Origin: Pacificimonas aurantium
Lineage (GTDB): Bacteria > Pseudomonadota > Alphaproteobacteria > Sphingomonadales > Sphingomonadaceae
Assembly (NCBI RefSeq): GCF_020092905.1
Contig: NZ_JAGSGB010000003.1
Span: forward strand, 62,001 to 126,000
DNA: 64,000 nucleotides
Direction of reading: 5' to 3'
Positions 19,110 through 27,188 of this stretch are shown here, in pieces (positions within the stretch are counted from its first letter, which is position 1; each line of letters begins with the position of its first letter). The position numbers were made by a program, and so were the translations under genes. The notes beneath the pieces were generated by a model. The model made no database searches. It saw nothing but the letters and a program-made list of their open reading frames with translations, and had not been told where the DNA came from.

Positions 19110-20036
19110 ATGGCCGACACAAAGAAGCGTATCGACGAACCGACCGGCACAGAGACCGTCGGGCATGAGTGGGACGGCATCGAGGAGCTGAACACGCCCC
19201 TGCCGCGCTGGTGGCTGTGGACATTCTACGCAACCATCATCTGGGCACTCGTCTACACGGTTTTCTACCCTGCCTGGCCTGGAATCGCCGGATATACCAA
19301 GGGGCTGCTCGGTTGGTCGAGCGAAGAGGAGCTCGCCGAGGAAATGGCCGAGGAAGCGGAAAGGCGCGCGCCGATCCTGGAGGCCATCGCCGCGACCCCG
19401 ATCGAACGACTGCCCGAAGACAGCGAGCTTCTCCGCTTCGCGCAGGTCGGCGGCGAGTCACTGTTCAAGAACTACTGCGTGCAGTGCCACGGAACGGGTG
19501 CCGCCGGCGGCAAGGGCTATCCCAACCTCAACGATGACGAATGGCTGTGGGGCGGGGACATGAAGGCCATCCAGTACACGCTGGAGCATGGCATCCGGAA
19601 TCCCGACCATGACGAGACGCGTTTTTCCATGATGCCGGCCTTCGGGCGGGACGGTCTCCTCAGTGAGGAGGAAATCGCCGACGTTACCGCCCATGTGCGC
19701 GTGATTAGCGGGCAGGCGGATCCGTCCGAGGCGGCGGTTCGCGGTGCCGAAATCTTCGGGCAGCAGTGCGCGGTATGCCATGGGCCCGAAGGTGCCGGCG
19801 ACCGCGAGCAGGGAGCGCCGAACCTGACCGATGCGATCTGGCTGTATGGCGGCGATACGGAAACGATCAGGCAGACGGTCCGGAATAGCCGCTACGGCGT
19901 CATGCCCCGCTTCGGCGCCCGGCTGAACCCCGTCGAGATAAAAATGCTGACGGCCTATGTGCACTCGCGCGGGGGCGGCGAGGACTTTGTGGAGGTCGCT
20001 GAGAATCCGGAGACGGAGGTCGATGAGCGCCCCTGA
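19110..20036 (+). CDS. ccoP: cbb3-type oxidase dihaem cytochrome c subunit
   Basis: Dihaem cytochrome c subunit, 308 residues from the ATG at 19110; an upstream in-frame ATG would overlap ccoQ and is not favoured. Residues about 33-60 hold the PRWWLWTFYATIIWALVY membrane segment typical of CcoP. Two c-type haem sites are present: CVQCH at 123-127 and CAVCH at 220-224. It accepts electrons from soluble or membrane cytochrome c and passes them to CcoO. The last 14 bases overlap the ccoG start. Confidence 0.97.
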   Translation: MADTKKRIDEPTGTETVGHEWDGIEELNTPLPRWWLWTFYATIIWALVYTVFYPAWPGIAGYTKGLLGWSSEEELAEEMAEEAERRAPILEAIAATPIERLPEDSELLRFAQVGGESLFKNYCVQCHGTGAAGGKGYPNLNDDEWLWGGDMKAIQYTLEHGIRNPDHDETRFSMMPAFGRDGLLSEEEIADVTAHVRVISGQADPSEAAVRGAEIFGQQCAVCHGPEGAGDREQGAPNLTDAIWLYGGDTETIRQTVRNSRYGVMPRFGARLNPVEIKMLTAYVHSRGGGEDFVEVAENPETEVDERP

Positions 20037-21483
20037 CATCCTCGAGGATCCGCCGCTCCAGCTATACGAGAAGCGCAAGAGCGTTTTCCCGCAGAAGATC
20101 GACGGCACCTTCCGCCGCCTGAAATGGGCGATCATGGCGGTGACGCTGACGATCTACTACGTGACGCCGTGGATTCGCTGGGACCGGGGGCCGTACGCCC
20201 CCGACCAGGCCGTGCTTGTCGACCTGGCGAACCGGCGCTTCTTCATGTTCGGCATCGAGATCTGGCCGCATGAATTCTACTATGTGGTCGGCCTGCTGGT
20301 GATGGCGGGCATCGGTCTGTTCCTGGTAACGTCGGCTGTCGGTCGCGCCTGGTGCGGCTATGCCTGCCCGCAGACGGTGTGGACCGACCTGTTTCAGCAT
20401 ATCGAACGCTGGGTGGACGGCGACCGGAACGCACAGATCAGGTTGCAGAAGGCGCCCTGGGGCCCCGCGAAGATCGCGAGGCGGCTGTTCAAATGGTCGA
20501 TCTGGCTGGTCATCGCGATGGCGACCGGCGGCGCGTGGATCTTCTACTTCGCCGATGCGCCGACCCTGGCGCGCGACTTCGTCACCGGCGAAGCTGCGCC
20601 GGTCGCGTACGGCACCGTGTTCGTTTTGACGATGACGACCTTTGTTCTCGGCGGCTTCATGCGCGAGCAGGTATGTATCTACATGTGCCCGTGGCCGCGC
20701 ATCCAGTCGGCGATGCTCGACGAAAAATCGTTGATCGTCACATACAAGGATTGGCGCGGAGAACCTCGTGCAAAGGGGCTGAAGAAACAGCGCGGCCCGG
20801 ACGAGCTATGGGGCGACTGTATCGATTGCCTGCAGTGCGTCAGCGTCTGTCCGACGGGGATCGATATTCGCGAAGGTCCGCAGATCGGCTGCATTACCTG
20901 CGCGCTGTGCATCGATGCGTGCGACCGGGTCATGGACAAGATCGACCGGCCGCGCGGTCTGATCGACTACACCACGCTCGAACAGCAGCAGCTGGAGGAG
21001 CAGGGTAAGGAAGCCCCGCCGGCGTGGCGGTACCTGGTACGGCCCCGTACGCTGATCTACCTGACGCTGTGGGCCGCCATCGGGCTCGCCATGCTGTTTG
21101 CGGTGGGTACACGGTCGCGCATCGATATCGGGGCACTGCAGGACCGGAACCCGCCCTATGTGCAGCTTGCCGACGGTGCGGTTCGCAACGGCTATACCGT
21201 CAAGCTTCGCAATATGCAGGCGCGGCCGCGAGAAATGCGGGTTTCGCTTGTGGGGCTGGAGGGAGGCGTTTTGTGGACGTCCGAAGGCTCGCGTGAGCTT
21301 GCCGACCGCGACGTTGTCACGACCGTTCCCGCAGACAGCGTTCAGGCCCTCAGAGTGTTCGTTGCCGCGCCGGGCGAGGGGGCGGAGCGCGAAGCGTTCG
21401 GCCTTGCGGTCGAGGCGCTCGACGACGAGGGCGGCGCGGACTCAGACGAAATCTATTTTGACCGACCGGAGACGAGGCGATGA
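20023..21483 (+). CDS. ccoG: cbb3 oxidase assembly ferredoxin-like protein CcoG
   Basis: Membrane-bound iron-sulfur protein (also called FixG/RdxA), 486 residues from the ATG at 20023 inside the end of ccoP. It shows the polyferredoxin pattern: CGYACPQTVW, CIYMCPWPRIQSAM, then two 4Fe-4S sets in DCIDCLQCVSVCPTGID and GCITCALCIDACD. Several transmembrane helices surround these, and the C-terminal 120 residues form an Ig-like periplasmic domain. CcoG is known to reduce copper for delivery to CcoN during assembly. The stop overlaps the ccoH start. Confidence 0.96.
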   Translation: MSAPDILEDPPLQLYEKRKSVFPQKIDGTFRRLKWAIMAVTLTIYYVTPWIRWDRGPYAPDQAVLVDLANRRFFMFGIEIWPHEFYYVVGLLVMAGIGLFLVTSAVGRAWCGYACPQTVWTDLFQHIERWVDGDRNAQIRLQKAPWGPAKIARRLFKWSIWLVIAMATGGAWIFYFADAPTLARDFVTGEAAPVAYGTVFVLTMTTFVLGGFMREQVCIYMCPWPRIQSAMLDEKSLIVTYKDWRGEPRAKGLKKQRGPDELWGDCIDCLQCVSVCPTGIDIREGPQIGCITCALCIDACDRVMDKIDRPRGLIDYTTLEQQQLEEQGKEAPPAWRYLVRPRTLIYLTLWAAIGLAMLFAVGTRSRIDIGALQDRNPPYVQLADGAVRNGYTVKLRNMQARPREMRVSLVGLEGGVLWTSEGSRELADRDVVTTVPADSVQALRVFVAAPGEGAEREAFGLAVEALDDEGGADSDEIYFDRPETRR

Positions 21484-21932
21484 CCCGCGGAACGCTGACG
21501 GGAAAGCATATGGCCGCCATATTCATCGCCTTCTTCGGCACGATCATCGCGGTGAACCTGACCATGGCGATGTTCGCCAGCGGCACCTTCGGCGGAACCG
21601 TCGTCGACAACAGCTATGTCGCGAGCCAGAAATTCAACGGCTGGCTGGAACAGGCGCGGCAGGGCGAAACCCTTGGCTGGGACGTCTCTTACGACCGGCA
21701 CGACGGGGAGCTTATGCTGTCCGTTCTGAGTGAGGGTGGAGACGCGATCGGAGGCCTGAATATCAGAGGGTCGAAGCGGCATCCGGTCGGGGTGGCGGAT
21801 CCTCATCCGGTCGTCTTCACGGAAGTCGCACCCGGGCGGTATGCGGGGATGGTCGGCTCGGGCCGGTGGCAGGTACGCCTCGCCATGACGCGGGGCGACG
21901 CCGAAAGGCGAATCCAGATCGACCTGCCATGA
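21480..21932 (+). CDS. ccoH: cbb3 oxidase assembly protein CcoH (FixH)
   Basis: 150-residue FixH-family protein required for cbb3 assembly. One N-terminal transmembrane helix (AAIFIAFFGTIIAVNLTMAMF) is followed by a periplasmic beta domain. The signature NSYVASQKFNGWLEQARQ is intact. It starts within the ccoG stop (ATGA) and its own stop overlaps the ccoI start, so ccoG-H-I are translationally linked. Confidence 0.95.
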   Translation: MTRGTLTGKHMAAIFIAFFGTIIAVNLTMAMFASGTFGGTVVDNSYVASQKFNGWLEQARQGETLGWDVSYDRHDGELMLSVLSEGGDAIGGLNIRGSKRHPVGVADPHPVVFTEVAPGRYAGMVGSGRWQVRLAMTRGDAERRIQIDLP

Positions 21933-24049
21933 CGGAGGTCGCGCCGCTCGCCGCCAAGGCTCCCTGCCGGGAAACCAGACTTGTCGTTCCCGGCATCAGC
22001 TGTGCGGGCTGTATCGCCAAGATCGAGCGGGATCTCGTCAAGGAGCCGGCCATCGTGGCCGCGCGGGTGCGCTTCTCCGGCAAGACCGTTACCGTCACGC
22101 ACGATCCTGCCCGCGATGCGGCTTGGCTGGTCGAGCGCCTGAAGGATCTCGGTTTCGACGCCCAGCCCCTTGCGGCGGCGGAGGCTGATAAGGGGCGCGA
22201 TCCGGAGCTGACCGCGCTCGTGCGTGCGATGGCGGTGGCGGGCTTTGCGTCGATGAACGTGATGCTGCTCTCGGTCAGCATCTGGTCGGGCGCCGGCGAT
22301 GCTACGCGGGGTCTGTTCCACTGGCTCTCCGCACTCATCGCGATTCCGGCCATCGCCTATGCGGGCAGGCCTTTTTTCGGGTCCGCTCTTGCTGCGCTGG
22401 CCGCGCGGCGAACCAATATGGACGTGCCGATCAGCGTGGGCCTCGTTCTGGTAACCGCCATGAGCCTCTATGAGACGGCCATTGGCGGGCCGCATGCCTG
22501 GTTCGACGGTGCATTGATGCTGCTTTTCTTCCTTCTGGCGGGACGCGTCATGGACCGGATGATGCGGCGGCGCGCGGAGGAGGGCGTCCGCTCGCTCCTG
22601 CGCCAGCGTGCGCCGGGCGCTCACGTCGTGGCCCCGGATGGCTCGACGGCATGGCGGGAAACCGCCGACCTCGCGCCCGGCATGGTGATGCTGGTGGCGG
22701 CCGGGGACCGCTTCGCCGCGGACGGAACGGTGGTCGAGGGATCGAGCGAAATAGACAGCTCTCTCCTTACGGGCGAAAGCGTTCCGGAACGAACCGGGCC
22801 CGGCGCGAAGGTCGCCGCCGGTACGCTGAACCTGACGGCGCCGGTTCGTGTAAGGATTTCCCGTGTCGGCAACTCCGACACCGTGGCGGAACTGACGGCT
22901 CTGATGGAGGCAGCCAGTCAGTCGGACTCGCGTTACGTGCGTCTCGCCGACCGGGCCGCGCGCATTTACACGCCTGCGGTGCATGCCCTCGCGGTGGCGG
23001 CGTTCGCGGGATGGATGATGGCCGGCGCTGGATGGCACCAGGCGCTGCTTGTCGCGATCGCCGTCCTGATCATCACCTGCCCCTGCGCCCTTGGGCTCGC
23101 GGTCCCCGCTGCCCAGGTAGTCGCGTGTGGACGTCTGATGAAACAGGGCATCCTGGTGAAGGATGGCAGTGCGCTCGAACGCATTGCCGACATCGACACC
23201 GTTTACTTCGACAAGACCGGCACCCTGACCCGGGGGGAGCCGGTGCCCTCTGGCCTGGAGATGCTCTCGGACGAAGACCGGTCGATCCTGCTGGCACTGG
23301 TTCAGACGAGCCGACATCCGCTGTCCCGCGCGACGGCGGCGCGTTTGACGGCCGAGGGAACAGCTCCCGCAGAGGTGGAAAATATCGGAGAAGAACCCGG
23401 CCTCGGCCTCAGCGGCACCTATGCGGGTCGACGGGTATCCTACGATCGGCCGCAGCAGCGTGTCGCCACGCTTGCAGCCTGTTATTCGCGGGATGGACAA
23501 CCCGACCGGCTGATCGGTTTCAGGGACTCAGTCAGACCTGGGGCAGGGGAGGTGGTGCAGGACCTTCGCCGAAAAGGTTTCGAGACAAAAATGCTGTCCG
23601 GCGACCGGCAGGAAGTTGTCACCGCCGTAGCGGCGAGCGTCGGACTGGCCGCGGAGGCGCGGCTGACCCCGTCGGCAAAGATGCGCGCCATCGCCGAAGC
23701 GGAAAGCGCAGGACGGCGTGTGCTGATGGTCGGGGACGGTCTGAACGATGCGCCTGCTCTTGCGGTCGCGACCGCCTCGATGGCACCCGGCACCGCCAGC
23801 GACGCCAGCCAGCAGGCCGCCGACATCGTCTTCTTGGGCAGTGCCCTCTCGCCCGTAAGCGAAGTCATCGACGCGTCGCGCCGAACCATGACGATCGTAA
23901 GACAGAATGTGGGTCTCTCCATCGGGTACAACCTGCTGGCTGTGCCCCTCGCAATGGCGGGATTGGTAACCCCGCTGGTAGCCGCCATCGCCATGTCCGT
24001 TTCCTCCGTCGCGGTCGTGGCAAATTCGCTGCGGCTGGCGCGCGGCTAA
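21929..24049 (+). CDS. ccoI: Copper-translocating P-type ATPase CcoI
   Basis: P1B-type copper ATPase, 706 residues from the ATG overlapping the ccoH stop. It has an N-terminal heavy-metal domain with GISCAGC (Cys25 and Cys28), the membrane CPC motif in IITCPCALGLAVP, phosphorylation site DKTGT, the HP motif in RHPLSRA, and the hinge GDGLNDAPAL. In the cbb3 context this family (CcoI/FixI/CtpA-like) exports copper for insertion into CcoN rather than for detoxification. It is followed by ccoS after 16 bases. Confidence 0.95.
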   Translation: MTEVAPLAAKAPCRETRLVVPGISCAGCIAKIERDLVKEPAIVAARVRFSGKTVTVTHDPARDAAWLVERLKDLGFDAQPLAAAEADKGRDPELTALVRAMAVAGFASMNVMLLSVSIWSGAGDATRGLFHWLSALIAIPAIAYAGRPFFGSALAALAARRTNMDVPISVGLVLVTAMSLYETAIGGPHAWFDGALMLLFFLLAGRVMDRMMRRRAEEGVRSLLRQRAPGAHVVAPDGSTAWRETADLAPGMVMLVAAGDRFAADGTVVEGSSEIDSSLLTGESVPERTGPGAKVAAGTLNLTAPVRVRISRVGNSDTVAELTALMEAASQSDSRYVRLADRAARIYTPAVHALAVAAFAGWMMAGAGWHQALLVAIAVLIITCPCALGLAVPAAQVVACGRLMKQGILVKDGSALERIADIDTVYFDKTGTLTRGEPVPSGLEMLSDEDRSILLALVQTSRHPLSRATAARLTAEGTAPAEVENIGEEPGLGLSGTYAGRRVSYDRPQQRVATLAACYSRDGQPDRLIGFRDSVRPGAGEVVQDLRRKGFETKMLSGDRQEVVTAVAASVGLAAEARLTPSAKMRAIAEAESAGRRVLMVGDGLNDAPALAVATASMAPGTASDASQQAADIVFLGSALSPVSEVIDASRRTMTIVRQNVGLSIGYNLLAVPLAMAGLVTPLVAAIAMSVSSVAVVANSLRLARG

Positions 24050-24065
24050 GCGAGGAGGAGACGGT

Positions 24066-24224
24066 ATGAACGGACTTCTGATCCTGATCCCCATCGCCCT
24101 TGGCCTGGGGCTGATCGGGCTTGCGGCCTTCTTCTGGGCATTGAGGCGCGGGCAGTTCGATGATCCGGAAGGGGCCGCCATGCGCATCCTGATCGACGAC
24201 GAGGACGAGCCGGGCGCGAAATAA
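24066..24224 (+). CDS. ccoS: cbb3 oxidase assembly protein CcoS
   Basis: 52-residue single-pass membrane protein (MNGLLILIPIALGLGLIG...) with the CcoS pattern: a hydrophobic helix, then FFWALRRGQFDDPEGAAMRIL and an acidic end (DDEDEPGAK). CcoS is needed for cofactor insertion into cbb3 oxidase. A GAGGAG Shine-Dalgarno lies about 10 bases upstream. It is the last gene of the operon; the hairpin just downstream is oriented for the opposite-strand ompW gene. Confidence 0.93.
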   Translation: MNGLLILIPIALGLGLIGLAAFFWALRRGQFDDPEGAAMRILIDDEDEPGAK

Positions 24225-24251
24225 GACGTCCGCCAGATCTGCAGCCCGTAT

Positions 24252-24282
24252 AAAAAAGCCGACGAGCACGAGGCTCGCCGGC
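24252..24282 (-). terminator. Rho-independent terminator of ompW
   Basis: Arms GCCGACGAGC (24258-24267) and GCTCGCCGGC (24273-24282) form a 10-bp stem with one A-C mismatch around ACGAG. On the minus strand the stem is followed directly by six T residues (complement of 24252-24257). It lies between the convergent ccoS and ompW genes. Confidence 0.8.
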
Positions 24283-24311
24283 ATGGAAAGGAGCAGAGAT
24301 TCGGGGGACTG

Positions 24312-24977
24312 TTAAAGTCGGATCCCGAACCCAACGCCGAACACGAACGGGTTCACGTCTACGTCGATCGTCTGCATTCCGGCAGCAGTCGTATCGAGCT
24401 CAACATCGGTGTTCATATCGATGTACTTGGCATCGAGATTCAGAAAGAACCGTTCGTTGAGGTCGATGTCCACGCCGGCTTGCAGGGCCCAGCCGAAACT
24501 GTCGGAGAGCGTTACCTTGGTCGGGCCTACTGCGTTCGTCAGAGGGTCCTGCGCCTCCTCGTCCCAGAAGAAAGTATAGTTCAAGCCGGCGCCGACATAG
24601 GGGCGAACCTTCGAATTCGGGGCGAAGTGATACTGCAGCGTCACCGTCGGCGGCAGAACCCAGGTTTCCACAAGGTCGCCGAGCCCGCCGGTCACACCGG
24701 TCACGCCATCCGCCTGATGCTTCGTCGTCGCAGCGATCAGTTCGATGCCGACATTGTCCGTGGCCATATAGGTCAGGTCGAATTCCGGCGCGACGGCGTC
24801 GGTCAGGCTGACGGTCTCGCCGGGGAAGGCCGGCAGGATGTCGCCGGAGTCTTCGGTCGGGGTTACGTAAATGCCGCGTACGCGCAGCAATACATCGCCG
24901 GCTTCGGCCGAGGCGGCCGTCGGCACCGCGCCGGCGGCGAGGGTGGCCAAGATGATGGGGAGGGAGAGCGCTTTCAT
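24312..24977 (-). CDS. ompW: OmpW family outer-membrane protein
   Basis: Eight-stranded outer-membrane beta-barrel, 221 residues from the ATG at 24977, preceded by AAGGA. It has a signal peptide (MKALSLPIILATLAAGAVPTAASA), then GDVLLRVRGIYVTPTEDSG, the OmpW N-terminal hallmark, internal PPTVTLQYHF and GLNYTFFWDE strands, and C-terminal NPFVFGVGFGIRL. OmpW proteins are thought to pass small hydrophobic molecules, and in enterobacteria they are FNR-controlled. Two FNR-like boxes lie in the shared promoter region with hemN. Confidence 0.93.
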   Translation of the reverse strand: MKALSLPIILATLAAGAVPTAASAEAGDVLLRVRGIYVTPTEDSGDILPAFPGETVSLTDAVAPEFDLTYMATDNVGIELIAATTKHQADGVTGVTGGLGDLVETWVLPPTVTLQYHFAPNSKVRPYVGAGLNYTFFWDEEAQDPLTNAVGPTKVTLSDSFGWALQAGVDIDLNERFFLNLDAKYIDMNTDVELDTTAAGMQTIDVDVNPFVFGVGFGIRL

Positions 24978-25037
24978 CGCCAAGTCCTTCTGTCTGAACG
25001 TGATGGACGCATCATAGGACAGGTTGAGAACGCATCT

Positions 25038-25051
25038 TTGACCGCGGTCAT
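25038..25051. promoter_or_regulatory. FNR-type box, ompW side
   Basis: TTGACCGCGGTCAT matches the TTGAC-N4-GTCAA form with one mismatch in the last base. Its centre is 67.5 bases from the ompW ATG, so a class II promoter would give a leader of about 26 bases for ompW. It could also act on hemN. Confidence 0.6.
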
Positions 25052-25059
25052 CTTCTCTT

Positions 25060-25073
25060 TTGACCCGGGTCAA
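25060..25073. promoter_or_regulatory. FNR-type box, hemN side
   Basis: TTGACCCGGGTCAA is a perfect inverted repeat of the same form as the site before ccoN. Its centre lies 41.5 bases before the hemN ATG at 25108. It also contains a TTG that would open a longer hemN frame, which is rejected as a start. Confidence 0.72.
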
Positions 25074-25107
25074 GGAAGCGCGGCCGGCCGTAAGCGAACA
25101 GAACGGC

Positions 25108-26433
25108 ATGTGGACCTATCATCCCGATCTCCTTGCCCGGCCCGTTCCACGCTACACGTCATTTCCGACGGCTGCGGAATTTTCGGATACAGTCGGCCGA
25201 GCGGAGCAGGAGAACGCCATAGCCTCCCTGCCGCGAGGTGTGGACGTTTCACTCTACCTCCATATCCCGTTTTGCGAGCAGATATGCTGGTATTGCGGCT
25301 GCAACACGGCCCGCGCGAACAGGGCTGCCCGGGTCAGCGCGTACCTCTCCGCGCTGGAGCGCGAGATCGCTGCGGTAGGAGCTTTGCTTTACGAGAAGGA
25401 CATCCGGGTGGGCCGGGTGTCGTTCGGTGGCGGCAGCCCCAATGCGGTCCGGCCTTATGAATTCCTCAGGCTGCTGCGTGAGGTTACGCTGGCCTTTGGT
25501 GCAACCGCGCCGCTCATCTCGGTAGAAATCGACCCCCGCAGCTTTTCCGAAGAATGGGCGGCCTTGTTCGCCGACGCCGGTATCGCGAATGCCAGCCTCG
25601 GCGTGCAGACCTTCTCGCCGAAACTGCAGGAGGCGATAGGCCGTATTCAGCCCCCGCACCTGATCGAACAATGCACCCACCATCTTCGGCGCGCCGGGGT
25701 CTCGTCGCTGAACTTCGACCTAATGTACGGATTGCCCGGGCAGACGCAGGACGATCTGGCGGACTCGCTGCGGCGCGCGGTCGAACTGACTCCCGACCGT
25801 ATTGCCTTGTTCGGCTATGCGCATGTTCCCCAGTTGATGCCGCGTCAACGGCAGATCGACGCGGTGCAGCTTCCCGGACAGGAAGAGCGTTTCCAGATGG
25901 CCGCGTTCGGCTTCGACCTGCTGCGCGACGCGGGATACGTCCCGGTGGGCTTCGACCATTTTGCGCTCCCGGCCGATCCACTGGCCCGAGCAGCTTCGGA
26001 AGGCACGCTGCGCCGGAACTTCCAAGGCTTTACCGATGACCAGGCGGATGTCCTCATTGGCCTGGGGGCGTCGGCGATCAGTCAGTTTCCCGGACTGATC
26101 GTTCAGAACGAGAAGAACAGTGGGCGGTATCGCATGCGCCTGTCGGCCGGGCAACTGAGCGGAGCGCGCGGAGTTCGGCGTCACGAAGAAGACCAGTGGC
26201 GCGGCGCCGTGATCGAGGACATTCTTTGCCGGGGCGAGGCAGATCTGAGCGTTCTTCCCTATTCGCCGTCCGAGCGCGGCCGCCTCGTACCGTTTGCGGA
26301 AAAGAACCTCGTGATGGTGGAGAAGGACTATCTCGCCGTGCTTCCGGACGGATTGCCCTATGCCCGCACGGTCGCTGCGATCTTCGATCCTTACAGGAAG
26401 GCGGTTGCCCGGGAATTCTCGAATGCGGTTTAG
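25108..26433 (+). CDS. hemN: Oxygen-independent coproporphyrinogen III oxidase
   Basis: Radical SAM enzyme, 441 residues, that decarboxylates coproporphyrinogen III to protoporphyrinogen IX without oxygen. The ATG at 25108 (MWTYHPDLLARPVPRYTSFP) is the standard HemN start. The 4Fe-4S/SAM motif is CEQICWYCGC (Cys56, 60, 63, plus Cys65), as in HemN rather than HemW. Further hallmarks are FGGGSPNAV, SLGVQTFSPKLQEAIGRIQP and NFDLMYGLPGQT. FNR-type boxes upstream fit induction under low oxygen together with the cbb3 oxidase. Its 3' end overlaps a small secreted-protein gene. Confidence 0.96.
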   Translation: MWTYHPDLLARPVPRYTSFPTAAEFSDTVGRAEQENAIASLPRGVDVSLYLHIPFCEQICWYCGCNTARANRAARVSAYLSALEREIAAVGALLYEKDIRVGRVSFGGGSPNAVRPYEFLRLLREVTLAFGATAPLISVEIDPRSFSEEWAALFADAGIANASLGVQTFSPKLQEAIGRIQPPHLIEQCTHHLRRAGVSSLNFDLMYGLPGQTQDDLADSLRRAVELTPDRIALFGYAHVPQLMPRQRQIDAVQLPGQEERFQMAAFGFDLLRDAGYVPVGFDHFALPADPLARAASEGTLRRNFQGFTDDQADVLIGLGASAISQFPGLIVQNEKNSGRYRMRLSAGQLSGARGVRRHEEDQWRGAVIEDILCRGEADLSVLPYSPSERGRLVPFAEKNLVMVEKDYLAVLPDGLPYARTVAAIFDPYRKAVAREFSNAV

Positions 26434-26674
26434 GGCCGCAGAGCGGCTGGCCATTGCCTCTGCATCCTTGGCTCTGGCGGCAAGTCCGCTCGCTGCCGCC
26501 GTTCCCGCGCCGGAGGCGCTGACCCCGATCTGCAGTTCGACCGGCGGACTGGTCTATGTACAGCTTGATGGGGTGCCCGATGCGCCTCTGGGGGGACGCG
26601 ACCAGTGTCCCAAGGCCTGCCACGGTTTTCTGTCGCGAAAGACAATTCCGCCGAAATCTTCGCGCTGCTGCTGA
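26423..26674 (+). CDS. Small exported cysteine-containing protein of unknown function
   Basis: 83 residues, starting 11 bases before the hemN stop, so probably translated with hemN. A signal-like N-terminus (MRFRAAERLAIASASLALAASPLAAA) is followed by ALTPICSSTGG and a Cys-rich end (DQCPKACHGFLSRK...SSRCC). The CxxxCH spacing is not the CxxCH haem motif. The layout resembles small DUF2946-like exported proteins, but I cannot assign it firmly. A role in haem or metal handling is only suggested by the overlap with hemN. Confidence 0.65.
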   Translation: MRFRAAERLAIASASLALAASPLAAAVPAPEALTPICSSTGGLVYVQLDGVPDAPLGGRDQCPKACHGFLSRKTIPPKSSRCC

Positions 26675-26677
26675 ACG

Positions 26678-27049
26678 TCAGGCGAGTCTGGCACCGTTCG
26701 GAACCTCTTTATCGGGTTCGACGAGGACGATGTCTCCATTGTCATTGGGAAATCCCAGTACGAGCACTTCCGACATGAACGGGCCGATCTGGCGCGGCGG
26801 GAAGTTCACCACCGCCAATACCCGCCGGCCAGCGAGCTCCTCCAGGCTATAGTGGACGGTTATCTGGGCGGAGCTCTTTTTCACGCCGATGCCCGAACCG
26901 AAATCGATCTTGAGCCGGTATGCGGGCTTGCGGGCTTCTGGGAAGTCGGTCGCTTCGACGATGGTGCCGCAGCGGATGTCGACCGCCATGAATGCGGAGA
27001 AGTCGATAGAGTCGGAAGCGGGGGCAGCCGGGTCGGAAACGCTGTGCAT
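26678..27049 (-). CDS. csaA: CsaA-like tRNA-binding (EMAP/OB-fold) protein
   Basis: 123-residue protein consisting of a single OB-fold tRNA-binding domain, as found free-standing in CsaA and at the C-terminus of MetG. Visible conserved segments are FMAVDIRCGTIVEATDFPEARKP, LKIDFGSGIGVKKSSAQIT and GRRVLAVVNFPPRQIGPFMSEVLVLGF. CsaA has been proposed as an export-linked chaperone and binds tRNA. The gene runs convergent to the hemN unit, with 3 bases between stops. Confidence 0.92.
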   Translation of the reverse strand: MHSVSDPAAPASDSIDFSAFMAVDIRCGTIVEATDFPEARKPAYRLKIDFGSGIGVKKSSAQITVHYSLEELAGRRVLAVVNFPPRQIGPFMSEVLVLGFPNDNGDIVLVEPDKEVPNGARLA

Positions 27050-27098
27050 AAGGCAGCGATAGGCTCTGATCCCGAGTCGGGGAATGGTTCAGTTTGGT

Positions 27099-27120
27099 AT
27101 TGCAATTCATTCTTAGTTAG
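27099..27120. promoter_or_regulatory. Possible Fur-type box upstream of the iron/redox cluster
   Basis: ATTGCAATTCATTCTTAGTT resembles Fur boxes of the form GCAATTGATTCTCATTTGC, but it is not a good palindrome. It is about 70-90 bases before the PepSY gene and also upstream of csaA on the other strand. The call is weak on sequence alone and supported mainly by the iron-related genes downstream. Confidence 0.3.
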
Positions 27121-27188
27121 CGAAAGGAGGGCGTTCCGGCGGTAAGCCCGCCTCTTCACCACAGACTTTGACGAGCCGCGCCCGACCG

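Noticed and set aside
25060-25107. TTG at 25060 as the hemN start
   Set aside because: It lies in the FNR-like palindrome and adds 16 residues with no HemN similarity; the ATG at 25108 gives the standard N-terminus.
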